Positions 34,600 through 43,092 of a stretch of 61,754 nucleotides of DNA are shown one piece after another. Every line of letters starts with the position of its first letter. Position 1 is the stretch's first letter. The translations under genes and the position numbers were made by a program. The notes below the pieces were generated by a model that had not been told where the DNA came from, did not search any database, and worked only from the letters and a program-made list of their open reading frames with translations. Source of the DNA: Nitrospinota bacterium (GTDB lineage Bacteria > Nitrospinota > Nitrospinia > JACRGO01); the NCBI GenBank assembly GCA_016212295.1, contig JACRGO010000042.1, forward strand, positions 1 to 61,754. Reading direction: 5' to 3'.

Positions 34600-37163
34600 A
34601 CACCGGCACCAAGCGCCGCATCGACACCGCCCGCGACATCCTGGTGGGGAAGGTCCCCGACCCCAAGTCCCAGGTCGAACAGATCACCATCGCCCTCATC
34701 TATAAGTTCATGGACGACATGGACGCCGAGAGCGAGGAGATGGGCGGCAAGCGCAAATTCTTCGCCAAGGAATTCGCCCGCTACGGCTGGGCCAAGCTCA
34801 TGCGCTCCGGCCTGGGCGGCCATGAAACCCTCAACCTCTACGCCGAGGCCATCGCCCGGATGCCGGAGAACCCCGGCATTCCGCCTCTCTTCCGCGACAT
34901 CTTCAAGAACGCCTATCTCCCTTACCGCGACCCGGAGACCCTGCGCGCCTTCCTTAAGATCATTGACGAGTTTACCTACGACCATAGCGAACGCCTGGGC
35001 GACGCCTTCGAGTATCTGCTCTCCGTCCTTGGCTCCCAGGGCGACGCAGGACAATTCCGCACCCCGCGCCACATCATCGATTTTATCGTGGAGGCCATCG
35101 ACCCGAAAAAGAACGAGTCCGTGCTGGACCCCGCCTGCGGCACCGCAGGGTTCCTGATCTCGGCGTACAAACACATCCTGAAGAACAATTCGGAAGAATT
35201 ACGAATGACAAATGACAAATTACGAATTGAAAACAATGGTTCCCCACCATCCGTAATTCGTAATTCTCAATTCGTAACTAATCTCACGCCCGACGACAAG
35301 GGACGTCTGGCAAAAAACTTCAAGGGTTACGACATCTCTCCCGACATGGTGCGCCTCTCCCTGGTGAACCTGTACCTACACGGCTTTACCGACCCGCACA
35401 TTTACGAATACGACACCCTCACTTCGCAGGAGAAATGGAACGAGTGCGCGGACGTGGTCCTGGCCAACCCGCCCTTTATGTCGCCGAAGGGCGGCATCAA
35501 GCCCCACAATCGTTTTTCCGTGCAGTCGAAGCGGAGCGAGGTCCTCTTCGTGGACTACATGGCCGAGCACCTGACGCCAAAGGGCAGGGCCGGGATCATT
35601 GTCCCGGAGGGGATTATCTTCACGAACCATACCGCCTACAAGCAACTGCGCAAGATGCTAATGGAGAATTCCCTCGTGGCCGTGGTCTCGCTCCCGGCTG
35701 GGGTGTTTAATCCCTATTCTCCAGTAAAGACCTCGATCCTGATTCTGGACAAGGTTCTTGCCAAACGAAGTGACTCCATCGCCTTCTTCAAGGTGGAAAA
35801 CGACGGCTTCGGCCTCGGCGCCCAACGCCGCCCCATCGAGAAGAACGACCTCCCCGCCGCTACCAATTTTCTCAAATCCTGGTTCCAGTCCCTTCGATCC
35901 ACCGCGTCCACTCTGTCCACTTTGTCCATACCCAACGGCCTCATTGTGGAAAAGGCAAAAATAGCGGCGAATGGGGAATATAACCTGAGCGGGGAGAGAT
36001 ATAGGGAGAATGGGGTTCTTGATCATGTCTTTCCACTGGTCAGGATAGGAGATGTATGCACTATCAACCCGCGTAAAAGCCAGTTGACCGATGTGGCGAC
36101 GGATACTCGCATTTCGTTTGTGCCCATGACCGATCTGAACGAACACTGCATGGCATTCAAACCCAGAGAAGAGAAACGACTTTCTGAGGTAGGGGCAAGC
36201 TACACTTACTTTGAGGACAATGATGTTCTTCTCGCTAAGGTGACCCCATGTTTTGAGAACGGAAAAGCTGGCATAGCACGTGGTCTTCTCAACGGAATTG
36301 GATTCGGTTCCAGCGAGTTTTATGTCTTACGGCCGAACGATCTGGTTTTGCCTGAGTGGATCTACTTCTGCGTGATGCACCCATCGTTCAGAGATGCCGC
36401 CGTCGCCCAAATGACCGGCACCGGTGGATTACAACGTGTTCCTAAAAGTTATGTGGAAGGATTTCAAATCCCCCTCCCCCCTCTGGAGGTGCAAAAGGAA
36501 ATCGTTTCAGAGATCGAGGGCTACCAGAAGGTCATCGACGGCGCCCGCGCCGTCCTCGACAACTACCGCCCCCACATCCCCATCCATCTTGAATGGCCGA
36601 TGGTGGAGTTGGGCGAGGTGTGCTTTTTATTTGGCGGTGGAACACCTTCGAAGCAAAGAAAGGAATATTGGAGTGGTGGAAAAATAAAATGGATATCTTC
36701 TAAACACATTAATGAAGAAGGTAAAATTACTGGTTATGAAACAATAACCAAGGAAGCTGTGAATTCTTCTTCTACCAAAGTTATTCCAAAAGGTTCGACA
36801 GTTGCGATTACAAGGGTGTCCGTCGGTAAAATTGCGTTTGCCGATGATGATTATGCAATTAATCAAGACTTAACTGGGCTTACTTCAAAAAACACAGCCC
36901 AATTGAATGAAAGTTTTTTATTTTACTCAACAAGACGATTGGGTGCGGTAATTGACAAAAATGCTCAAGGAATAGGGGTAAGAGGAGTCACAAGAGATTT
37001 TCTTTCCAAATTGAAAATCCCCCTCCCGCCCCTCGCCACGCAGAAAGCCATCGTCGCCGAGATCGAAGCAGAGCAGGCGATAGTTTCGGCCAACCGCGAA
37101 CTCATCTCCCGCTTCGAGAAAAAAATTCAAACCACTCTCGCCAGAGTATGGGAGGAGTCATGA
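34593..37163 (+). CDS. hsdM: Type I restriction-modification methylase-specificity fusion (HsdM-HsdS)
   Basis: An 856-residue fusion. The N-terminal helical domain (1-140) and N6-adenine methylase (about 150-440) are typical HsdM, with the SAM motif DPACGTAGF at 179-187 and catalytic NPPF at 292-295. The C-terminal ~390 residues are HsdS: a first target-recognition domain from about 480, the helical spacer IPLPPLEVQKEIVSEIEGYQ, a second recognition domain from about 668, and a matching IPLPPLATQKAIVAEIEAEQ end. The enzyme would methylate adenine in a bipartite site. In-frame repeats interrupt it near residues 202-230 and 435-447. The second recognition domain is much more AT-rich than the rest, suggesting exchange. 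Confidence 0.9.
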   Translation: MLDTGTKRRIDTARDILVGKVPDPKSQVEQITIALIYKFMDDMDAESEEMGGKRKFFAKEFARYGWAKLMRSGLGGHETLNLYAEAIARMPENPGIPPLFRDIFKNAYLPYRDPETLRAFLKIIDEFTYDHSERLGDAFEYLLSVLGSQGDAGQFRTPRHIIDFIVEAIDPKKNESVLDPACGTAGFLISAYKHILKNNSEELRMTNDKLRIENNGSPPSVIRNSQFVTNLTPDDKGRLAKNFKGYDISPDMVRLSLVNLYLHGFTDPHIYEYDTLTSQEKWNECADVVLANPPFMSPKGGIKPHNRFSVQSKRSEVLFVDYMAEHLTPKGRAGIIVPEGIIFTNHTAYKQLRKMLMENSLVAVVSLPAGVFNPYSPVKTSILILDKVLAKRSDSIAFFKVENDGFGLGAQRRPIEKNDLPAATNFLKSWFQSLRSTASTLSTLSIPNGLIVEKAKIAANGEYNLSGERYRENGVLDHVFPLVRIGDVCTINPRKSQLTDVATDTRISFVPMTDLNEHCMAFKPREEKRLSEVGASYTYFEDNDVLLAKVTPCFENGKAGIARGLLNGIGFGSSEFYVLRPNDLVLPEWIYFCVMHPSFRDAAVAQMTGTGGLQRVPKSYVEGFQIPLPPLEVQKEIVSEIEGYQKVIDGARAVLDNYRPHIPIHLEWPMVELGEVCFLFGGGTPSKQRKEYWSGGKIKWISSKHINEEGKITGYETITKEAVNSSSTKVIPKGSTVAITRVSVGKIAFADDDYAINQDLTGLTSKNTAQLNESFLFYSTRRLGAVIDKNAQGIGVRGVTRDFLSKLKIPLPPLATQKAIVAEIEAEQAIVSANRELISRFEKKIQTTLARVWEES
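35196..35282. repeat. Inverted repeat inserted in frame inside hsdM
   Basis: GAATTACGAATGACAAATGA and AATTACGAATTG face CCGTAATTCGTAATTCTCAA and TTCGTAACTAAT. The words match the AT-rich intergenic elements. Translation gives SEELRMTNDKLRIENN ... VIRNSQFVTN between the SAM motif and motif X-like helices, where HsdM proteins have no such insert. Confidence 0.85.
35897..35932 (+). repeat. 9-bp-period GTCCA repeat in the HsdM-HsdS linker
   Basis: ATCCACCGC, GTCCACTCT, GTCCACTTT and GTCCATACC run in frame and encode STASTLSTLSIP at the methylase end, just before the start of the specificity part. Confidence 0.8.
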
Positions 37164-39457
37164 TTACGAAAATCAAACGACTTAAAAACATTGGAAAATT
37201 TTATGACTTTTCGGCACAGGCAAACGCCCTCGACTGGCATAAGAACACATTTGTTTTAGCCCCTAATGCTTATGGTAAAACAACCCTTGTCAATGTTCTT
37301 CGCTCGCTCTGTGATAATAACCCAAAGTTGATCCGCGCCCGAAAAACCCTGGGCTCAACCACCGAACCTGAAGCGATAATTGTGATTGACAGCGCGAACT
37401 ACGTTTTCAATGGCACAAGATGGGATCAGCCATATCCAGCGATTCAGATTTTCGACGCGCCCTTCATTCACGCCAATATCCTTACGCACGAAATCGGCCA
37501 TGAGCACAAGAAGAACATCCATAAAATCATCATCGGCGCGGAAGGGGTCAAGCTGGCCGATGAGCTTTCAAACCTGAAAGCGAAGGAAAAGGCGAAGAGC
37601 CAGGAAGTTGTAAATCTTGCCAAACAGTTCACTCTGGGAGGGTTCATCACCTTGTCGTTCGATGCATTCCTTGCTCTTCATCCCAACGAGGAAGCAGCCG
37701 TTGGCCCGCGCATTCAACAACTGGAACAAGACATCAAGTTGAAACAATCAGAGGGGGCCGTTCAAGGACTTGACTTCCCTCGTACAATCGAGGCCCCGGC
37801 GTTCGATTCAACCGGCATGAAGGCGACTGTCGCCAAGAAGTTGACCGCCACGCATGAAACCGCTGAAAAGCGTATGCTTGAACATATTGACTGGAACTTC
37901 AAAGACAAGGCTCACGCAAAGCAATTTATCCGCCTAGGCCTTGACCATGCACAGGCGAATTGCCCTTTTTGCGGGCAAGACCTCAAAAACGCTACGGACC
38001 TGTTAAAGGCATACAGGGAATTTTTCGACGATGCATTCCGGACGTACCAGCAAAGTATTGTCCAACAGCTCGCCGCGGTGAGTGGGTGGAATATCGATAA
38101 CGACCTCACTGCCTTGGTTTCAGCGCACAATTTAAACCTTGCTACGTTGAGACAGTGGGAGCCTTACCTCGGCACAATTGCGTTACCGGATGTCGTCACA
38201 GCAGTTGACTCATGCCGATCCAGATTAGTTGAGTTGAAAGGCAAGATTCAATCCGAACTGGAGAAGAAGCAGAAAGACCCCAATACCGACGCAGACCAGT
38301 CGCAATTCGACGCTCTTACCACTGAACTTGCCTGGTTGAAGACTGCTGTCGAGGGGTACAACGCCGCAGTGTCCTCTTTTATCGAGAAAGCCAAACAGTA
38401 CATTGCCAATCTCCCGAAGTCGGACATTACTTCACTCCAAGGTGCATTGGCTAAAGAGAAAGAAATAAAAAAATGGTTTGAGCCCGGATGGAAAAGATTG
38501 GCTACCGATTACCCAGCGACAAAGAAGGAGGCTGATGCTCTCATCAACCAAAAGAATGCGAAACAGAAAGAACTTGAGACATACGGTAAGGCCATTTTCG
38601 ATACTTATCAGAAGCGGATCAATGAATTACTCGTGACATTAGGAACCGACTTTATCATCACAGGTTTGGCCGGGAAGACAGATGCACGGGCAAATGAAAG
38701 TTACACCGATTTCGGTTTCCTCATTCTGAAACAAACAGTTCCGCTGGCAACTCGCCAGGATGATGTGCCTTGTTTCAAAAACACGCTCAGCGAAGGCGAC
38801 AAGAGCACTCTTGCTTTTGCTTTTTTTATCGCAATGCTGGAGAAGACCCCGGAACTTGAAAAACAAATCGTCGTCCTCGATGACCCGCTTTCCAGTCTGG
38901 ATGAAACACAGAGGGAGGCAACCGCCCGATTACTATTGGCCTTATCACCTGCCGTGAAACAGATTACAGTATTCACACATAAACGGGACTTTCTGTATAT
39001 GCTTTGCGATAAGATACCAGAAAACCAAGTCCTACAGATCCGTTCGGACAAAAAAAGCGGTAGCCGATTTGAGTTTTTCAACTTGGAGGAAGAGCGCAAA
39101 AGTGATCATGCCCGTATAATCGAGGATATGGAGCGCTATATTGATGAAGATTTTGGTCCAACTACCGATTCGATGCAAGGCAATATTCGGAAGCTTTTTG
39201 AAGTTGTTCTCAAAACCAAGTACTACAGCACCCTTGCCGTGGACATAAAGGCCAATCGTGGTTTATCATCCCTTTTAACCACTCTTTTCAATGCCGGGCT
39301 TCTGGATACTACCTTGAAACCACGCTTGTTTGACCTGTGTTCAGTGGCAAATGGCCCTCATCACGGTGAAATAGTTGATGCAACTCCAAGGAGGCTCAGC
39401 AGAGATGAACTTATCTCTTTAATACGGGAAGCCCTTGATCTTGTGCAAAAAGTCTAA
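37160..39457 (+). CDS. AAA/ABC-type ATPase resembling anticodon nucleases RloC/PrrC
   Basis: A 765-residue protein. A Walker A-like loop APNAYGKTTLVN lies near 36-47. A long alpha-helical middle contains CPFCGQ at 268-273, a Rad50/RloC-type zinc-hook motif, within predicted coiled coil. The signature and Walker B are LSEGDKSTLAFAFF and VVLDDPLSSLDE. The C-terminal part has R677-X3-E681 and H734-H735, compatible with the Arg-Glu-His triad of PrrC/RloC tRNA nucleases, though the spacing to histidine is longer than in PrrC. Such nucleases cut the tRNA anticodon loop and are often kept by type I restriction loci. ATG 37160 overlaps the hsdM-hsdS stop (ATGA) after GGAGG. ATPase is sure; nuclease is inference. 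Confidence 0.65.
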   Translation: MITKIKRLKNIGKFYDFSAQANALDWHKNTFVLAPNAYGKTTLVNVLRSLCDNNPKLIRARKTLGSTTEPEAIIVIDSANYVFNGTRWDQPYPAIQIFDAPFIHANILTHEIGHEHKKNIHKIIIGAEGVKLADELSNLKAKEKAKSQEVVNLAKQFTLGGFITLSFDAFLALHPNEEAAVGPRIQQLEQDIKLKQSEGAVQGLDFPRTIEAPAFDSTGMKATVAKKLTATHETAEKRMLEHIDWNFKDKAHAKQFIRLGLDHAQANCPFCGQDLKNATDLLKAYREFFDDAFRTYQQSIVQQLAAVSGWNIDNDLTALVSAHNLNLATLRQWEPYLGTIALPDVVTAVDSCRSRLVELKGKIQSELEKKQKDPNTDADQSQFDALTTELAWLKTAVEGYNAAVSSFIEKAKQYIANLPKSDITSLQGALAKEKEIKKWFEPGWKRLATDYPATKKEADALINQKNAKQKELETYGKAIFDTYQKRINELLVTLGTDFIITGLAGKTDARANESYTDFGFLILKQTVPLATRQDDVPCFKNTLSEGDKSTLAFAFFIAMLEKTPELEKQIVVLDDPLSSLDETQREATARLLLALSPAVKQITVFTHKRDFLYMLCDKIPENQVLQIRSDKKSGSRFEFFNLEEERKSDHARIIEDMERYIDEDFGPTTDSMQGNIRKLFEVVLKTKYYSTLAVDIKANRGLSSLLTTLFNAGLLDTTLKPRLFDLCSVANGPHHGEIVDATPRRLSRDELISLIREALDLVQKV

Positions 39458-39589
39458 GGGTGAATGCTGTATGGAAAAAGCCATAGAACTTGAAAATCAC
39501 GGGAGGCCATGCGGCGGATATAACCAGACTGCTTCAGCGACTCGTGGGAAAAAACGCCTTGACCCAGGAAGGCCAAGGCTAAAATGTTA

Positions 39590-39660
39590 CGATTTTGTAA
39601 TTTTGGTATTGAAATTTATTTGTTATTTGACAATTGTGATTTGAAATTTTATCCGCGATA
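39590..39660. repeat. Family B repeat
   Basis: TTTTGTAATTTTGGTATTGA, then ATTTATTTGTTATTTGACAA and TTGTGATTTG. It is one arm of the AT-rich element, at the right edge of the restriction island. The 39458-39685 gap otherwise shows no supported gene; a short frame from 39471 is unconvincing. Confidence 0.75.
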
Positions 39661-39685
39661 ATCCGCGTTATCCGCGTTCTATTTT

Positions 39686-41077
39686 TTATTTTTGGTTCGC
39701 TAAAGGCAATGCGCCCTTGCATGCCCCTACGAAATTTCCCGCCATTCCGGGCTGAGAGCCGAAATGCGCGTGGATATATGACCCCAAGACATTTTTATAC
39801 GAAAACCCTTCCAGCATGTCCCCTTCACCCGCCCTTTTTGTAACGGAATATTTCATATGTACAGGCGCGGGCTCGTTTTCAATTGTGGAGTAATGGAACT
39901 CGTGTCCACGGAAAACCATTCCCTCCTCTCCCAGGATGGAATCTTCCAGAAGTCTGGCTTCCACGTACCCAAGGGCCTTCCTCTTTTCCAGCATTCCGCA
40001 TTGAAAGGGGAAAACGCCGGCCATTGGAAAGCAGTTTCCATCCGTCAATTGGATGGACCGTGACAAATACATAAGGCCCCCGCATTCAGCGTACACTGGT
40101 TTTCCCTCTTCCGCGAATTCCAGCACCGCATTCCGCATGGGCCCGTTGGAGGCGAGCCGGTCCGCGAAGATCTCCGGATATCCGCCGCCAAGATAAATCC
40201 CGCCAAGGTCCTCCGGGAGCTTCTGGTCCCTGATAGGCGAAAAGAAGATTAATTCAGCCCCTGCCTCCTCCAACAGCCGGAAGTTTTCTTCATAATAAAA
40301 GCTGAATGCCTCATCGCGGGCCACTCCGATTCTGCACCGCTTTTTCTTCCTGGAACCAGCCTTGGAATTTAGCTTTTGGACAGGCGGGGCATTGATTTTC
40401 CCGGAAGCATCGAGTATGGCGTCCAGGTCAACATGCTTTTCTATTTGAGACGCCAAGGACTTCAGCGCTCCCTGGTTCAAGGCCCCTTCCGTAGCTGGAT
40501 GCAGGCCCAAATATCTTTCCGGCAGCCGAAGGGATTCGTCCTTGAGAAGTCCGCCGAAAACGGGCAGTCCGATGTTTCCGGCCACCGCCTCCCTCAGCAG
40601 GCCCAAATGCCGCTCGCTTCCTAAGTTGTTAAAAAGAACCCCGGCGAATTTTACTCTTTTATCAAAGGACATGAAGCCTTTCAGCACGGCGCACGCGGAC
40701 CGTCCCATGCCCCTGGCGTTCACCACCAGTATCACCGGGGCGTCCAGCCATTTCGCGATCTGGGCGGAGCTCCCATCCTCGGAATGGGCGCCGAACCCGT
40801 CGTACAGACCCATCACCCCTTCGATGATGGAAATATCCGCGTCCAGTGACGCGTCCAGGAACAGCCGGCGGACATATCTTTTGTCCGTCATCCAGCCGTC
40901 CAGGTTATGCGCCGCCCTTCCGGTGATCTGGCGGTAATAGGTGGGATCAAGAAAATCCGGCCCCACTTTAAATCCCTGGACCCTCATTCCCCTTTTCACC
41001 AGGGCCGCCATGAGGCCGATGGTTCCAGTGGTCTTGCCAGCTCCTGATTGCGCTCCGGCGATTAGAATTTTTTTCAC
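39686..41077 (-). CDS. cbiA: Cobyrinate a,c-diamide synthase CbiA
   Basis: A 463-residue glutamine-dependent amidase that amidates the a and c side chains of cobyrinate. The N-terminal P-loop is AGAQSGAGKTTGTIGLMAAL near 7-26, followed by KVGPDFLDPTYYRQITGR. The C-terminal glutaminase domain has the nucleophile cysteine in PVYAECGGLMYLSRSI near 333, and a HAHFGSQPG end with the histidine partner. It belongs with the cbiD and cbiX-cbiC genes 8 kb away on the same strand, separated from them by the restriction island. Length is standard. Confidence 0.95.
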   Translation of the reverse strand: MKKILIAGAQSGAGKTTGTIGLMAALVKRGMRVQGFKVGPDFLDPTYYRQITGRAAHNLDGWMTDKRYVRRLFLDASLDADISIIEGVMGLYDGFGAHSEDGSSAQIAKWLDAPVILVVNARGMGRSACAVLKGFMSFDKRVKFAGVLFNNLGSERHLGLLREAVAGNIGLPVFGGLLKDESLRLPERYLGLHPATEGALNQGALKSLASQIEKHVDLDAILDASGKINAPPVQKLNSKAGSRKKKRCRIGVARDEAFSFYYEENFRLLEEAGAELIFFSPIRDQKLPEDLGGIYLGGGYPEIFADRLASNGPMRNAVLEFAEEGKPVYAECGGLMYLSRSIQLTDGNCFPMAGVFPFQCGMLEKRKALGYVEARLLEDSILGEEGMVFRGHEFHYSTIENEPAPVHMKYSVTKRAGEGDMLEGFSYKNVLGSYIHAHFGSQPGMAGNFVGACKGALPLANQK

Positions 41078-41309
41078 GGAAAATGAATACGGCTAAAGGT
41101 TTATAATTGGCATGACAGCCATTATGCTTCAAAGCGCTTTATGGCGGCGCTTTCCAGTCCATATCCACCCACTTAAGAACTTAAAATATAAATAATGAAT
41201 GCGGGAAACCAGGAAAAAACGGAAAGGCATAAAAACCATAAAAATTTTTCTTGCCTTCCTTAGAAAAAAGATTATTGCAAACAAAAATTTTAACTATCCT
41301 TGGCTAGGC

Positions 41310-42218
41310 CTAACTCTTTTTTTTCATCTCAAAAGGAGGGGTGAATACAGGCTCAAGAAATGGAATGTACGGATTTTTTTTTCTACGGCGCCTTTGTTCC
41401 ATGATCATGGGAAGGTCCAGGATGTTTCTCCAATAGGATTTCAACAATGCCACGGCCAACCCTTCCCGGAATGAATTGAAAAAAATCAGCGCAAGCCCAG
41501 GCGCGTACCGGACCAACTGGAACATATTCAAATTAATTAACATGCTGCGCAGCCTGTGAGTATTGGCCAGTAAATATGTTTTTTCTTTTCCAAGGTTGGC
41601 CTTGGAAGTTACGGAATGGTAGTGCGCGATCAGACATCTGGCGGAACGCATTATTTTATACCCCTTGCTCCTCGCCCTGTAGTTCCAGTCCATCTCTTCT
41701 CCGTAAATCGGGGAAAAATGCTCGGCGTCAAGGTAGCCGATTTCCTCAATGGTTTTTTTTCTCAACACCCACGCCACCGGGACGGTCATGACGGTCCTGT
41801 CCCTTCTCCCCTTCAGCTTTCGCAAGGCATGGGGATCATCGAGCTGTTCCTTGTTTATCTCCGTGCAACCCGCAAGGGCTATTTTAGGATCGGATTCAAG
41901 GGTTTTCAGCGCCTCCTCGATCCATCCCTCCGTGACTTCAGTATCGTTATTCAGATGAAAAAGATAATGGCCCCTTCCTTCACGATACCCTTGATTCACC
42001 CCATAGGCGAACCCCTTGTTGAATTCATTTTTAAGAAGATGAATTTGAGGGAATTCCGCCTTTAACCTTTCAGCGCTGCCGTCCGTGGAACCGTTATCTA
42101 TTAAAAGAATTTCATAATTCGGATAAACTGTGTTTTTTTCCACTGACCGCAGGCAGTCCCTAGTTATTTCGTATCCGTTCAAATTCAAGATAATTATGGA
42201 GACTAATTTATTTTCCAT
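41310..42218 (-). CDS. Family 2 glycosyltransferase
   Basis: A 302-residue GT-A glycosyltransferase. SIIILNLNGYEITRDCLRSV begins the fold, IDNGSTDGSAERL holds the first aspartate, and FHLNNDTEVTEGWIEEAL carries the DxD-like motif near 96-98; EEMDWNYRARSKGYK is the acidic ED-type motif near 175. It resembles rhamnosyl or lipopolysaccharide-type transferases, with a hydrophobic C-terminal stretch (YAPGLALIFFNSF) that may lie at the membrane. It stands alone, so the glycan is unknown. Confidence 0.88.
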   Translation of the reverse strand: MENKLVSIIILNLNGYEITRDCLRSVEKNTVYPNYEILLIDNGSTDGSAERLKAEFPQIHLLKNEFNKGFAYGVNQGYREGRGHYLFHLNNDTEVTEGWIEEALKTLESDPKIALAGCTEINKEQLDDPHALRKLKGRRDRTVMTVPVAWVLRKKTIEEIGYLDAEHFSPIYGEEMDWNYRARSKGYKIMRSARCLIAHYHSVTSKANLGKEKTYLLANTHRLRSMLINLNMFQLVRYAPGLALIFFNSFREGLAVALLKSYWRNILDLPMIMEQRRRRKKNPYIPFLEPVFTPPFEMKKKS

Positions 42219-42334
42219 AGCGCGCGTGGCCTATTAATTTTTAAAATTAAAATTTTATCACATTTTATTTTATCAATGCCTGTTTTCAGCCTCACCCAGT
42301 CGCAGTATTGCATTTTGGTCAAGATTATGGAAAA

Positions 42335-42949
42335 ATGTATTCCAAAAAATTAACGCGGAGAAAAAAATTGGGAAAAAAGAAAGCTAAAAAAACGGCACGG
42401 AAGGCCGCGAAAGCAGGCAAGGCAAGCAAACCAGCAAAATCACCGAAACCAAAAAAGGTAGAAGGCATCAGCAGGATAGAGCCATCGGACGGAAAAACCA
42501 AGGGGTGGTATGTCCGCGTCTATTACAAAGGAAAGACCTGTTCCAGCAAATTTTTCAGCGATAAAAAATTCGGTGGAAAGAGCAAGGCGTTGGCCGCCTC
42601 AAAGGAATTCCGTGAAAAAGAGATTGAGGCATTGAAGAAAAAACACCCTGATTATGACCAGGCTTGCAGAAGAAGGGTCAAAACCACCCACAGCAACACG
42701 GGAGTCCTGGGGGTTTCCCGTGTGGAATATTATGATAAAAGGCGAAACAAGTATTATGATTGTTTTTCGGTTTCCTGGAGGCCGGAACCCGGCAAGGCCA
42801 AGGTCACTAAATTTTCCGTGAATAAATACGGGGAAAAGCTTGCCTTCAAAAAAGCCTGCGCCCTCAGGAAGTCAAAAGAAGGGGAGATTTACGGCCCTGA
42901 AAAAGCAGGCAGAAAAAAACGGCAGCCGAAGGCCCTGAAAAAAAGATAA
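42335..42949 (+). CDS. Basic protein with histone-like tail and two AP2-like domains
   Basis: A 204-residue very basic protein. The N terminus (about residues 1-45) is Lys/Ala/Pro-rich like a histone H1 tail (KKAKKTARKAAKAGKASKPA). Two domains with the AP2/ERF pattern follow: GISRIEPSDGKTKGWYVRVY with FFSDKKFGGKSKALAASKEF near 45-100, and GVLGVSRVEYYDKRRNKYYD with KFSVNKYGEKLAFKKACALR near 126-185. AP2 domains bind DNA, and bacterial ones are often tied to mobile elements. A nucleoid or DNA-targeting role is inference. The start could also be TTG 42308; ATG 42335 has a weak GGAAAA site. Confidence 0.7.
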   Translation: MYSKKLTRRKKLGKKKAKKTARKAAKAGKASKPAKSPKPKKVEGISRIEPSDGKTKGWYVRVYYKGKTCSSKFFSDKKFGGKSKALAASKEFREKEIEALKKKHPDYDQACRRRVKTTHSNTGVLGVSRVEYYDKRRNKYYDCFSVSWRPEPGKAKVTKFSVNKYGEKLAFKKACALRKSKEGEIYGPEKAGRKKRQPKALKKR

Positions 42950-42951
42950 TA

Positions 42952-43080
42952 ATTCACCGCAAAGACGCAAAGGCCGCAAAGTTTTAATTTTTTGAAGAAG
43001 AATGCCGCCATCAGGGCTTTTTTATAATTTGCTGATTTTCCTTTGCGTTCTTTGCGTCTTTGCGGTGGGGCTGAACTAAT
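42952..43080. repeat. Family E inverted repeat
   Basis: CACCGCAAAGACGCAAAGGC at 42955-42974 pairs with CTTTGCGTCTTTGCGGTG at about 43052-43069, with an inner copy (GCAAAG / CTTTGCGTTCTTTGC). It sits between convergent genes and may act as a bidirectional hairpin. Confidence 0.8.
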
Positions 43081-43092
43081 ACGGAAAAAGTA

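Noticed and set aside
39471-39644. Short frame after the RloC-like gene
   Set aside because: No family resemblance, and its end is translated repeat DNA; I cannot support a gene.
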